Shown piece after piece: positions 1-11,019 of a stretch of DNA of 64,000 bases. The stretch spans positions 165,946,574 through 166,010,573 of the forward strand of contig CM051461.1 in NCBI GenBank assembly GCA_028095005.1, read 5' to 3'. This stretch comes from Rhynchospora pubera. Lineage: Eukaryota > Streptophyta > Magnoliopsida > Poales > Cyperaceae. The position numbers were made by a program, and so were the translations under genes. Under the pieces are notes generated by a model. The model ran no database searches. It saw only the letters and a list, made by a program, of their open reading frames with translations, and was not told the origin of the DNA. The first letter of the stretch is position 1, and every line of letters starts with the position of its first letter.

Positions 1-2926
1 GCTAAGAATCACATTTGCATTCAAATTTGTTTTCTTTTGCTACCACCTTTTCGGTTCGGCTCCAGTCCAGTCCAGTTGCACGCTCGCTAAATGATTGTAC
101 TAGATCTAGATTGTTCATCTGAAATTGGATGATGAAAATCAAATATAGAGTCGTTATTATAAAAATTGAACCATACGGAGAAATATGGAAGCCAGTCAGT
201 CGCTCATAACATGAAAGGAATTAATTGTTTAGAAGAGTAAATAAAAAAAAACTAATATAGTGGGAAATAAAACAATAATAAGATAGGTTATGTTGACAAC
301 GAATTTGTTTTTATTAGTGACACTTAATCAAATTGTCCTCAAAATAAAAATGAAAAATCATAGTATCTTTTGCATAGATAGGTTATTTTTACTTATCAAT
401 TTGGTTCATGGTCATCATTCGAGTTGTAAAAATAATTAGACTGTTCAATTTTCTCAGAACTTGTTTCTAGATAGTTACGATCGATCTAGCATATCTAAAA
501 AAAAAATTCTTATAACTTTTTTTTTTGATAAACTAATTTTTAAATATATTAAATTTGAAACAAAGTATACATAAATTATAAAAAATTAATATGACAACAA
601 TTTGTTTTTTTTTTACAAAAAAATACCTTAATTGTCGTAGTTGTCATGTAAATATGGTTATCAACATATTACATAGCACAAAAATACTTTTTTTTTTGAC
701 AAGCTAGGTAGTGGGGAATAAAAATAATTGTAGATGCGTTTTCACAAAAAATAAAAATGATAGCTTGTGAATTGAATCGTTTTAAATTTTATATCACTCA
801 GTAAAACATCAAAATTCGTTAATTTTAAAATGTGTAACACATTTGAGCTCATTTAATAAAAAATGAAACATATTCCGAATATTATCATTTTATATGCAAT
901 GATATATATACATCATATATAGAGCAGAAATATGCTGGATTTCATATTTTAACATAGCATACAACCATTACCAATATGACCAGAGCTAATATATAATCAA
1001 AACACCAAGCAATCCCTAATCAATAATATGACAGCAGTTCAAGTATTGCTGGTCTAGATCTGCCTCAGATAACGAATGAATTCCGTACAATTTGGTAGAG
1101 GGGAGCCATTATCCCTATCACCAAAAAAAAAAATGGTCGAAGGGTCCATCACAAAAGAAAGGATAAAAATGAATCAAAAAACCAAAACTCTTATAAAAAG
1201 CAAGTCTTGATACGTGGGCCAAGCATTTGGACTCAACCATAAAGAAGCACAAAAATTCCCTTGATAGCAGATAACTCAATCCGATCTTTAAAGCAGGATA
1301 TTAGCTACGGCGCGGGGCTAAGACTTAGGAGAAGCACGCCAATGATTAGACTTGAAGCGCACAAGTTGTGATCGCTTGCGCCAGACTACACGTGTAATAG
1401 TTAAGTGCCGTTGGATTTAAGATGCTTCGAACTGGATGGAACTATCAATATATCAGACGGCTCATGGCCACCCAGCTGGATCCTTTCTGTTGACTTGGCT
1501 CTAGTGCACGAGTCGCATTCGGCATTCGGCGTGTCGGAATCAGGAAACCGATGCGTGACTACTGACTGGTGCTCGTCAATCAAGAAGTTTTGTCACGGGA
1601 CCGAGATTGGGAATTATTGGTGGTGGGATTTCGATTCCATGTTAGAAATTTCTGTTGGGATTCTTTAACTAGAATGGAACCTTTGGCTTTATCTGCTAGA
1701 TCTAGAAGTTAGCTTGCGTTGTACTGAAAATTCTGATTAATAATTATGAAATATGAATAGAGTAAGGATAAGTCGATCCATTTGACGTACAAACTCCCTC
1801 TTTTCGGATTTCGAACATGAAACAATTTAATCGAACCTCTTGATATGATTTCAAATCTAATAAAAAACTAAATTTTCTATTTTAAAGTTTTTTTTTTGTT
1901 TTTAAATTAATAAAAAAATTATTACCAGTCTAATAATGAGGATTTTTTTTCAAGTCTATATAAATAATATTTTTACAAAATTTATAAATGTTTGTTTCTG
2001 GATCAGTTGTTTACTTGAAATTCTCTAATTATAAAAAGTAAAATTATTATTGTTGCTGATTAATATCTATAAGAGTAAAATTTTGACAAATAAAGATGGA
2101 GATATTTTTCTCGCGACTTATCTTTTTGTTGACATGACTAACAGAAAAAGAAATGGATAGCAGATGCTTTAGCTTTTCACAATCGGGGACAAATAATTTT
2201 TCTTCTTTTTTCAAAATACAAATAGAGGGAGAGAAGTGCTTCGGAACAAAACAATGAAATTCTCAAGTGTTTGAGACTTTTTTTTTTTTTGAAGATAAGT
2301 GTTTGAGACATTATATATAACACCTTTCGTTTTCAGTATTTTATTTCATTTCGTTAGTAATATTGGAAAAAGTAGACAGGGATGAAAAAGATTTGCTATC
2401 CTTTGTATTTATCATAACTAATTTTTAAATATTTTTTTAAGAGACGTTATGCTATGAATCAATTTTTATTTTAATTTTACTCTTAAAGGTCTGCTCCATA
2501 ACACAACAAAATAAGCAAAGGGAATGCAAAGGAAACTTTATTAGTTACATGCTTCATTAAATTGTATAATAAAATGGAATGGATATATTTTACCTCTTCA
2601 AATCTTCAAATGAATTTATTTTCTCCCCAAAATTAGAAGGTTAGACTGTTAGAGTCGCCATTCCTCTCCCAACCATTCACTCTCCTTCTATTCCATTTCC
2701 ATCACTAAAAAGTTTTTGAGCACAGCCTAATTGTCTGATGCCAGGGCAAGTCAAGACCTAATTTTTGCTAACCTTGATTTTCACTTCGTTAGTAATTATT
2801 TTGCTTGTTTTTTTTTTTCTAGTATCCATGAGATTAAGCATATAATGCTAAGTTTGTCTAAATTCAATTACTAATTATAAAAATAAAGATAAATGCCTAC
2901 TTTTTTTTTCTTTTTTGTTAACATCT
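1..2926. other. AT-rich intergenic DNA, no gene seen
   Basis: Long A and T runs dominate and no open frame has recognisable protein content. A slightly more GC-rich island near 1280-1670 is open on both strands (about 60 and 87 codons), but neither translation resembles a family I know. It contains phrases common in plant repeats, so I treat it as degraded repeat DNA. Confidence 0.6.
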
Positions 2927-2941
2927 ATGCCTATGTGACTA

Positions 2942-3070
2942 GCCAACACTACCATAGTGCAGTGGTTGCGACACAAGCTTTATCTTTGAAAGTGCAGAGG
3001 TTCAAGTCCCGCTAGGGTGGGATGATGGGTGTGTGGGTGTGGCCCACGGGCATAAAAGTTTTTTAAAAAA
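2942..3070 (+). mobile_element. tRNA-derived SINE with 15-bp TSD
   Basis: The element has a pol III A box (TAGTGCAGTGG, near 2957) and a B box (GGTTCAAGTCC, near 3000), and ends in an A-rich tail. It is flanked by near-identical 15-bp repeats, ATGCCTATGTGACTA at 2927-2941 and ATGCATGTGTGACTA at 3071-3085, as expected for LINE-mediated insertion. Its body differs from the SINE at 12702, so it is probably a separate family. Confidence 0.85.
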
Positions 3071-3085
3071 ATGCATGTGTGACTA

Positions 3086-4108
3086 CAAATTTCGTGTCTG
3101 ATCAGCGATACTCACCCTCCTCCGATTTCAAAGGGATAATTAATAATGTTCTTTATGACAAAAGTTATAAGTTGATTAGAATAATTTCAGCTTTGTTTGG
3201 AATAATTTGAGCATATGTTAAATTATTTTCATGATATATTTATTTGCTAATTTTATACCGTTGTGCTCCAAAATGTCCAAATATAATATAAAACAATATA
3301 GATATATATAAGACAAACATTGAACTTAATTAGTTTAATTTTAAAATAATGCAACTGTTCACCAAATCAACTTTAAAATTAAACAATTCAATTTAAAGAT
3401 TTTTTTAACAAAGAGCAAACAAAGTAGAAACTGAACTATAAATATCCTTGTCATAAATAAACACATGGTCCGTTACAACTTACAAGTAAATAAAATATAT
3501 ATAAGGAACAAAAACAGAAAAAAGATATTATCCTTGTCATTCTAAAAGTATTCTAGTGAAGTCAGAGAGTACTATGCACGACTCTTTGGTTCAAAAAATT
3601 AGCAACACACAGATTTCTGTGGCCAATTATCAATTTAAGGAACTTTTTTATATTAAAATATATATAATAATATATGATCCTAACCAGAAATTCCGGTACT
3701 AATGTAGAAAACGCTCTGGATCGATTCGACAAACCAAACAGACAAACATAAGGAATTCATTTGGTAGTTAATGGTTTGAGAATCTTTGTATGCGCCATTA
3801 ATCTTGACTCCTCAACTGTCGGCTAATTAACCATTTTCAAGGATTTGAGAAGGAGAAGAGAAAACTTAACAAAATTTACTTGCTCATTCCCTCTTCCAAA
3901 CACCATTATTTACATGCAAATATCTATAAAAAACAAATAGAAACGCAAAAGAAAATAATCACAATCGACGAGCAGTAACACATACGCACGCTCTTCAACT
4001 CTAAACCAACTTCGTATGACACAAGAAAGAGGAAGAAATCAGAAGTTTAGAACTCAAATTCATCACCTAACCTCACAATTCACATGCAAAGAACCAACCA
4101 AAACCACC
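3086..4108. other. AT-rich intergenic DNA downstream of the membrane-protein gene
   Basis: No gene, RNA or bounded mobile element could be recognised here. Confidence 0.5.
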
Positions 4109-4111
4109 TAT

Positions 4112-4279
4112 GGGGCCGTTTGAATTCCTATGGGATTTTGGAGAATTTCATCTTCCTACCATAAATTTATTATAAACAATCCAAACTCTTCACAAAATTA
4201 CACACTTTCCAATAAATTTATTCCTAGGAATTGCAACTTCCCCAAATTCTCCAACTTCCTAAGCGATCCAAACGGCCCC
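4112..4279. mobile_element. PIF/Tourist-like MITE, TSD TAT, next to a stop codon
   Basis: A 168-bp palindromic element with termini GGGGCCGTTTGAAT and ATCCAAACGGCCCC, flanked by TAT (4109-4111 and 4280-4282). Its inside carries the motif ACAATCCAAACTCTTCACAA shared with the copies at 10517, 24354, 26686, 27950, 57461 and 61488. The right end lies one base beyond the stop codon of the minus-strand gene at 4284, so the element must form the start of that gene's 3' UTR. Confidence 0.88.
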
Positions 4280-4283
4280 TATC

Positions 4284-4628
4284 TCATTTCTCGGTTTGCA
4301 CCACTAAGACCGGTTCGTGCATAGACTCGGCTTGCACGGTCCGCATCATTTCGAACCTCCAACATGCGCTTGAAGTGAATATCGACAGCCAGGCAACCAT
4401 CGGTGTACCGAGCAAAACCAAACTAACCGGCACCATCCATAGCTGCTCGTTCGAAGGATGAAACACAATAGCCCACCAGACCAACAGCGCGGCACCACCA
4501 AGACCCAACAACAGCAGAGAAGCTCCGACAAGCAACCAAGTGGCCTTCGCTACACCGCTTGCGGCGGGAGTTTCGTACGTGGGGAGTTCCTCTTTATTCA
4601 GTGTGCGCACCTGTTCCGTAGCTTCCAT
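4284..4628 (-). CDS. small two-helix membrane protein, function unknown
   Basis: A single-exon frame of 114 codons with clear protein character. The acidic, polar N-terminus (residues 1-28) is followed by a long hydrophobic segment (about 30-56, Leu/Ala/Gly-rich with paired Trp), a short hydrophilic loop (HPSNEQ), a second hydrophobic segment (about 63-85), and a polar tail ending in Lys. This predicts a two-pass membrane protein with both ends on the same side. There is no signal-peptide cleavage pattern and no catalytic motif. I do not recognise a named family, although short two-helix proteins of this kind are common and mostly uncharacterised in plants. The first ATG (MEATEQ) gives the only sensible start. 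The local GC content is higher than in the flanks, as expected of a real exon. The stop codon lies one base from a MITE. Confidence 0.72.
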   Translation of the reverse strand: MEATEQVRTLNKEELPTYETPAASGVAKATWLLVGASLLLLGLGGAALLVWWAIVFHPSNEQLWMVPVSLVLLGTPMVAWLSIFTSSACWRFEMMRTVQAESMHEPVLVVQTEK

Positions 4629-4983
4629 GAATGAAGAGGAGAGATATAATATTGGGATGTCATGTGAGAGATGGATTACAAATATGGTAGTGTGTTGAGT
4701 AGGAGCATTTGGGAAAGGGTTATCTGGTGAATTATGTCTGGGAGAAATTTTGTGACGAGCTTTTGATGGAGACTCGGAAATAGGACATCACGTCCGTTGG
4801 ATACACGGAGGTGTTCCTAATTTGAAGTATAAAATAAAGATATTAGACTAGGAGCTGCTCATATGCGACTTTTTCTTTGTATTCATGCAAGCTCGACACA
4901 TGAAGATTTGATCGGATGGCCTCAATTTAATTTTGAAACGGAGATGTGCTGTGTTTTGGGATTGGGAGGCGGAGCCCTATGAG

Positions 4984-5300
4984 TAGGGCTGTCAAACATG
5001 GCCGAAATGCACGGAACACCCCATACCGTTTACCGTTTCGTTTAAGAAAACGGTACGATATACCATTCCGTTAACCGTTCCGTTTCCAAAACGGTACAGA
5101 AATCCATTCCGTTATTCGTTTCACATAAGAAAATACACATGAAACGGTTTGAAAAGAGGCGAAACGGTTCGAAACGTCACAATTTCTTATTCCGTTTACC
5201 GTTTCGTTATTGAAACGAAATGAAAACTGGTGCCGTTATTCGTTCCGTTTCAGCTAAACGGAACGGCACCACGTTGGTGGCAGTGCCGTTGACAGCTCTA
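4984..5300. mobile_element. Ac/Ds-like hAT element, TSD CCTATGAG
   Basis: The termini TAGGGCTGTCAA and TTGACAGCTCTA are inverted repeats, flanked by a perfect 8-bp duplication CCTATGAG (4976-4983 and 5301-5308). The 317-bp interior is filled with both orientations of an ACGGAACGG / CGTTTCGTT word and has no coding capacity. The 8-bp TSD, the TAGGG tip and the CCGTTT-type subterminal repeats match the layout known for maize Ac/Ds, where the transposase binds AAACGG motifs. Confidence 0.92.
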
Positions 5301-5500
5301 CCTATGAGCGCGCCGCATTGCTACATTTTATAGCATCATAATAGTATCAGAAGAGGGGATGGGATATGGGATCCTTGGTATGAACAATATTTGATATTCA
5401 TGATAATATATATAAATTTACATGAATGATGTGCACATTGTCAGCCAATGGTGACTAAAATAAATGTGCTCTCTTATCTTATATTTATTTGAGATATATA

Positions 5501-6284
5501 GGGTGTGTTTGGAAGTGTGGTGAATAAGAATAGAATAGCTTGTTCAAGAACAAGGGTGTCGGATAAGAAACGGTGAAAAATTGCTTATTCATGTAATTCT
5601 CGATGTTGTTTGGATGGCTACCTAAGAATAAGAACAAGAGAAAAATATAAAATAATGATTTATTGTTTATATTTTTCAACTAATTTTGTATAATTGTCCC
5701 AAATCAGATTTATTTTGCAACTGATCACAAGACATGAACGCTGAATTGTTTATGAATAATTAAAATTCTGACTGTCAAATATCATCAAATAAAATAACCA
5801 ACTAAAATCTAAAATGAATATTATTTGTTAAAAAAAATTGAACAGTATGAACAGAGCTCAACCGAAAGATGGTTATAAATTTTTGCAATAATCACAGAGA
5901 TGCCAACGCACCTCAATCATGCAAAATAATATGAAAATATAATAGTGGAACAAAATAAATTGCCAGAAAAATAAGTACAGCGCGAAAAAGCCATAAAAAT
6001 AAAAACTAAATAGTGGAACAAAAGCAAAAAAATAAATTATGTCCGAGGATCTGAATATTAAAAAGCCATAAAAATTAGTGGCTAAATTGTCAGAATCTCA
6101 TCTCAGAATTAAATCTTGGCAATGTACGAAAGAGCAAAATAAAATATTAGACGGTGAAAGAATATTTAATATTTTTAGTGGGTCATGAGAGGGCCGTTCC
6201 GAGCTTAGTTCCAGCATTTCCTTGGAACTAGAATAAACAACGGAACAAGCAATTTTCCTTGTTCTGAGGGTTCCAAACACGCCC
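5501..6284. mobile_element. PIF/Harbinger-type non-autonomous element, TSD ATA
   Basis: The termini GGGTGTGTTTGGAA and TTCCAAACACGCCC are inverted, flanked by ATA (5498-5500 and 6285-6287). At 784 bp it is longer than the other Tourist-like copies. It has no transposase frame, and its centre is AT-rich without recognised content. Confidence 0.8.
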
Positions 6285-6290
6285 ATATAG

Positions 6291-6478
6291 GTATGTTTGG
6301 AAGTGGTGTGAAATAAGAACAAGAACAAGAACAAGAACAAGCTAATTTTTGTTCTTGTTCTAGTTTCATGTTTTTGTTAGAACAAGAACAAGATTCATTT
6401 TGTTCTTATTTTCCTTGTTCTAAATGATGCCAAACAAAAAATAATTTGTTCTTACTTGTAATCACTCCCAAATAAGGT
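6291..6478. mobile_element. diverged Tourist-like MITE next to the 5501 element
   Basis: A further palindromic segment begins GGTATGTTTGGAAGTG and ends with the imperfect complement CACTCCCAAATAAGG. Inside are inverted runs of AACAAG and TTCTTG repeats. It may be a separate MITE or a duplicated end of the neighbouring element, and the boundaries are approximate. Confidence 0.45.
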
Positions 6479-7085
6479 ATAGTCACATCACAACTTTGTA
6501 TGTGTAAATTTTAAGCGAAGTAGTCAATTCATGTACAAGAAAAATGCAAACATAGCCCAAATTAAATCTTCTGACTGAGCTCTCCAGATGATAAATGGAG
6601 AATGGTGTGCCAAAAAAGTTAAATCTTTTTATTGTTTAAGAGGAAACGGAGAATTAATTGGTATGGAGAGTGAAAGAGACCTTCTGGCTTTCTATATTTT
6701 CTTATTTTAGATGCATTTTAATGATCCGAGTTCAGTGCGTGTTTAAGTGTTCAGTCCCGCTGCTTAGTTACATGCTAATAAAACATGCCTATTTAATATA
6801 ACTTTTAGGTTTTATCCCTTCCGAACCAACCAAAACTAGACAACCGAAGACCCCTTTATCATTTTTTTCTTAAAAGAAGCGCGTTTTTAAACAGTCGAGA
6901 AAGTAAACTTCACCCAGTCAACGTCAAAAAAAAAAAAATGGCAGAAGGAAAAAGGAAGAGCTTAACCCGAGCTGATTGCTGCTAATTGATGATTTTGAAT
7001 AAGGTGCGTTGCTGAAAAGAGGATAAATCACTGACTTTAATTTGGCCCTAATTAATCATCGCTTTTCTGATCTTATTATTTTTTC

Positions 7086-7089
<4 letters not shown>

Positions 7090-7140
<51 letters not shown>
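7090..7140. repeat. (TA)n microsatellite, left border of foldback FB1
   Basis: About 25 uninterrupted AT dinucleotides abut the first base of the foldback element at 7141. Confidence 0.95.
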
Positions 7141-7144
<4 letters not shown>

Positions 7145-7540
7145 TTTAGCTACGGTGAGTTGCGACTCACGGACCCTCCGGTGAGTCGCGACCAAAACTC
7201 CTAGGTCTAGATCAAAATGACCGATCCAAACCGTCCAATATGATCTCCCTATTGAAATCTCCTTGTAGACCAAATTTTTCATTTTTTCGAAATTTTTAAG
7301 TATTTTTTTGAAATTTTAGAAAATCGTTAATCTAATTGGTTCTGAACCATTAAAAAAACATCAGTTTTTAAAAATCCGAAAAAAATACTTAAAAATTTCG
7401 AAAAAATAAAAAATTTGGTTTGCACGGAGATTTCAATAGGGAGATCATATTGGACGGTTTGGATCGGTCATTTTGATCTAGATCTAGGAGTTTTGATCGC
7501 GACTCACCGGAGAGTCCGTGAGTCGCGACTCACCGTAGCT

Positions 7541-7547
<7 letters not shown>
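7141..7547. mobile_element. long foldback element FB1, shared-core family
   Basis: The two halves are inverted copies of about 180 bp around an AT-rich centre. The tips are AGAGTTTAGCTACGG and its complement CCGTAGCTAAACTCT. Inside the tips each arm has a second palindrome of GAGTCGCGACTC type, then the family core (GACCGATCCAAACCGTC, followed by TATTGAAATCTCCTTG). The open frames here on both strands are by-products of the inverted arms. It is bounded by TA repeats on the left and CT then TA repeats on the right. The lack of a clear TSD fits insertion into a microsatellite, like the TA-targeting micron elements described in rice. Confidence 0.85.

Positions 7548-7606
<59 letters not shown>
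7548..7606. repeat. (CT)n then (TA)n microsatellite between FB1 and FB2
   Basis: CT dinucleotides run to about 7570 and then change directly to TA dinucleotides up to 7606, where FB2 starts. Confidence 0.93.
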
Positions 7607-7608
<2 letters not shown>

Positions 7609-8004
7609 GGATTCAATCAAAGCGCTTTGACCGAAGTCTCAGTTAAACCCCGTCGGTTCTCAATTTTGAAAGTTCAAATGACCGATCCGAACCGTCAAAT
7701 ATGATCTCCATATTGAAATCTCCTTGCCGACCAAAATTTTCATTTTTTTGAATTTTTTAAGTATTTTTTTTTTGGATTTTCAAAAACAGCAATTTTTGTA
7801 GGGTTCAGAACAAATTAGATTAACGATTTTTGAAAATCCGAAAAAAATACTTACAAATTTCAAAAAAATGAAAATTTTGGTTGGTAAGGAGATTTCATTA
7901 TGGAGATCATATTTGACGGTTTGGATCGGTCATTTAAATTTTCAACATTGAGATCTGACGGGGTTTAACCGGAACTCCGGTCAAAGCGCTTTGATCGAAG
8001 GCTT

Positions 8005-8008
<4 letters not shown>
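7607..8008. mobile_element. long foldback element FB2, shared-core family
   Basis: Its arms are about 180 bp long. The tips contain TCAAAGCGCTTTGA-type sequence and have nothing in common with the tips of FB1. The inner core (GACCGATCCGAACCGTC, then TATTGAAATCTCCTTG) is almost the same as in FB1. TA microsatellites flank both sides. There is no coding capacity. Confidence 0.85.
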
Positions 8009-8087
<79 letters not shown>

Positions 8088-8099
8088 TCATAAAAAATA

Positions 8100-8134
<35 letters not shown>
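8009..8134. repeat. (TA)n and (CT)n microsatellites right of FB2
   Basis: A TA run of about 74 bases (to 8082) is followed, after a short AT-rich spacer, by a CT run at 8104-8134. Confidence 0.93.
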
Positions 8135-8138
<4 letters not shown>

Positions 8139-8820
8139 GAAGGTGATCAGTTTGCCGAGCGCTAAAGAAAAATATTGATATGTTATATTTCTTTTTTCTT
8201 TCTGAAATTCCGTCGTATTCATTTTCTTATATATGTTCTTTTTTGAGGAAAATTTTCTTATATATGTAGAATTCTTTAGAGTGATGCTAAATTCCTTTAT
8301 CACATTGAGTCAGTGAGAAAAACAAAATGAAAATAAATCAAATCAAGGACGTTTTGCAAACTAATAACATGCAGCATATAATATTGGCTCCTGATGTTAA
8401 ACCAAGAACTTATATAAGAAGAATATTTCTATATGAGCAAACACATGAAATAATAGTATTGTTAAATGACTGAAAATAAAAGACAATTATGGACATTCAA
8501 AAAAACTGAATAAACAATAATTATGCATGCAATCCGATCATTTTGTATAAACATTGTATTTCAAATTTAATAACTTCGTAAATATTGTCCAAATACTCTG
8601 CAGAATTGTTGACGAGAGACAACCATTAATAGTCTAACACTTGTCGAAAATTATTAATATGATTCAACGAAATCTGTTAAAAAGAGGGAAAAATTAGGCA
8701 AATAATTGTTCATCAATCATCGCAATTCGCAAAAAATATTTTGATATAAGATAAGAAAAGCGTGGTATAATATGCCGGATGTAATAAGAACACAGCCCTC
8801 AAAACTTCTGCACCACTAGT
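8135..8820. other. AT-rich intergenic DNA
   Basis: I see no gene, RNA or bounded repeat. Confidence 0.5.
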
Positions 8821-9200
8821 GGCCTAGTGGGCCTCCCGATCAAACTCCAACGGCCGCTAAAACAATCTCACTATACGGCCTACGACCAGTCTCAAAGAAA
8901 AACCCAAAACCCTAGAAAACCCCTTCCCTTCTCCACTCCCTTCTTTCTCCCTGGCGCCGCGCGCACACCTTCTTTCTCTCTGCCTCCTCCTCTTCTTCTT
9001 TCTCTCGGCACAGACACAATCTCATCTCCTCTCTCTGTGTCTCTGCCTCACACCCAGCCAAGAATCCCTTTCACCCTTCCCTCTCCTTCTCCTATCGACC
9101 TCCTCACAGTCACAGAGCGTCTCTCTCTCTCTCTCTCCGCTTTTAACCCCACTCACAACCTCTCACTTCTCTCATCTCTTCCCGTCCCTGCTTCCCTCTG
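8821..9200 (+). promoter_or_regulatory. orphan promoter and leader: site II, telo-box, CT-rich tract
   Basis: A site II element TGGGCC (8828-8833), the overlapping complement GGCCTA (8821-8826), and a telo-box AAACCCTAG (8907-8915) are followed by about 280 bases of CT-rich leader sequence. In plants, site II plus telo-box typically marks promoters of ribosomal-protein and other translation or cell-cycle genes. An open frame of 124 codons covers the CT-rich part, but its Pro/Ser/Leu-only composition reflects base content rather than a protein. No coding exon with a recognisable product follows downstream. Confidence 0.45.
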
Positions 9201-9204
9201 AAAA

Positions 9205-9262
9205 TAGACGGCTCGAGGAAAAAAATGGAAGAAAAATAGATAGACGGCTCGAGGAAAAAAAA
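9205..9262 (+). repeat. short direct repeat after the leader
   Basis: The sequence TAGACGGCTCGAGGAAAAAA occurs twice, near 9205 and near 9241, a 36-bp period. It may be a small local duplication at the end of the leader region. Confidence 0.8.
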
Positions 9263-9734
9263 TATGTATAACATTGCAGAGCAATTTAGCCGTCTATTTT
9301 GTTCCTGCAGCTGTCTGTTTTTTTTTTATGCCCATCTGCATTTCATGGCGCATGAGAAACCAGTCAGATACTTTGCTAAATTTCAATAGTGCATGGCATT
9401 TGCGAAATGTAACTGATTTGCACTTGACTAAGACCACCTCTTTAGCCTAGCTTTAGAGAGCTTAATCAAGTAGTATGTGCTTTGGCTGAGTGTCTAACTG
9501 CACATGTGCTGATCCATGCATTTTTCAATGGCTGGAGTCTATGGACAAATTTTTGTTCCCATATATTGAGTAAGCCAGTGTAAATTGCATACAGCAACGG
9601 TTCTAATTAATGACCAAAATTAGGTTCTGATGTACTGACCCATATAGTTTCATGCATATGCCACCACATTGGGGCATGGTAATTGTATTCAAGAAACATA
9701 TTATGTTCAAATTACATTCTCTTAAATTTATGTA

Positions 9735-10215
9735 GCAACAAACAATTATTCTTTTATTAACCTTGATTTCTTCTCTGTTGTTTATAAGTTATCCTTGTGT
9801 TAACCTTGATTTCTTCATTTAGCTTTCTGGAATTCTAAGTAGATGTTATTTTTTTTATTTGTTCAATTATCCTTGAATTGCCCCTTGAATAACTAGTTGC
9901 TTTAATTTTTCTGTATGCATCTAGCTCAGACAGGGGCATCAATTCAATTGAATCCTTTTTGAGGGAAGGGAGCTTAATGGTGCTTCTTTCTTAGGTGGAT
10001 TCATATAAGTCTCAAAAATTTATTAGCAAAAATGGCATCTTTCGGTTGATTATTTTTCTGGTTGGATTGTCCCTTGAATAACTAGTTGCTTTTATTCCTG
10101 TTTGCATCTAGTTCAGACGGGGGCATAAATTTAATTGAATCCTTTTTGAGGAAGGGAGCTCCACCATGCTTCTTTCTTAACCGGAACCATGCTTCTTTCT
10201 TAAGCGGATTCATAC
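9735..10215 (+). repeat. degenerate tandem duplications, period about 189 bp
   Basis: A unit starting CCCTTGAATAACTAGTTGC at 9882 recurs at 10071. Both copies contain CAGAC(A/G)GGGGCAT and GAATCCTTTTTGAGG. The second copy also doubles a small piece, CATGCTTCTTTCTTAA. Just upstream, TTAACCTTGATTTCTTC is itself doubled near 9760 and 9800. The sequence is T-rich like intron DNA, and no exon could be recognised. Confidence 0.75.
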
Positions 10216-10516
10216 ATGCCTTTTATATTTATTACTTTTCCACATGGGTTTACTCTTTGATCTCAACTTTGCCCTTTTTAGTGCAGCACTTCTTCATCTA
10301 TAATGGTGGTTCTTAGTTTTTAGAACAATAAAATAGAACAATGCTTTTCAGTGGCACATCATTGGCTTCTTAGTTTTTTTACTGTTTGTTTGTTACTTAG
10401 ATCATCTGACTTGTGATGATTGGTTGGTAAATGTTGTTTGCATTGGAATACTTTATTCAGTGGAGAAGTGGTCTTCAGGTGTTGTAATGCCATAGACAGG
10501 ATTTTTGCCACTTTAG

Positions 10517-10681
10517 GGGCCGTCTGGATCACTTAGAATTTGGAGAATTTGGAGTTTTTTTTATTCCAAGGCATAAATTTATTGGAAAATGTGTAATTTT
10601 GTGAAGAGTTTGGATTGTTTATAATAAATTTATGCTTGGAATTTAAAATTTCCCAAATTTCAAATGCCATCCAAACAGGCC
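10517..10681. mobile_element. Tourist-like MITE, TSD TAG
   Basis: The termini GGGCCGTCTGGAT and ATCCAAACAGGCC are flanked by TAG on each side. The interior motif (TTTGTGAAGAGTTTGGATTG) is shared with the other copies of the family. The element is 165 bp long. Confidence 0.8.
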
Positions 10682-10739
10682 TAGAGCATATGTCAATGCA
10701 AAATAGTTAAGAGGTGTCGCACCACCCATGTTTTTGGAC

Positions 10740-11019
10740 TGCATCCTCAACAGCCTAATTATCGGCTGTACCAAATAGTTATCCCCAACAGCCTAATTTA
10801 AAATTTTAAAAATTTAAATGCTGAATTTAAATCGTTAATCTTGTTTAATTTTACAAGTAATGTTTTTTTTATATAAGTTTTATAAATTTTGGAGTTGAAT
10901 TGATATTAGATCGAGTGGTCAATAAATAAACGAATCTGGTTAGCTATCATTGATTAATTTTAATATGTTTCCTATTTTGGTTTATTAATCAAGTATCAAA
11001 TTGACACTATTTTTTATAA
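10740..11019. mobile_element. foldback family B, copy B1 (interrupted)
   Basis: The left arm begins with a small palindromic tip (CAGCCTAATTATCGGCTG) and then the family-B core (TGCTGAATTTAAATCGTTAATC, split as TGCTGAATTTAAATCG and TTAATCTTG). Its right arm is interrupted at 11011-11019 by copy B2 and resumes at 11451 to about 11510, where the inverted core (AAGATCAACGATTTTGATCG) appears. It has no coding capacity. Confidence 0.6.

Noticed and set aside
1401..1668. Frames of 60 and 87 codons on opposite strands
   Set aside because: Both strands are open over the same stretch, and neither product is recognisable; likely old repeat DNA.
7088..7630. Open frames of 64 and 71 codons on opposite strands with nearly the same translation
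   Set aside because: They come from the inverted arms of foldback FB1 and run into TA microsatellites (Tyr-Ile repeats); not genes.
8827..9201. 124-codon open frame, plus strand
   Set aside because: It coincides with a CT-rich leader tract and gives a Pro/Ser/Leu-only protein; better explained as a 5' UTR-like sequence.
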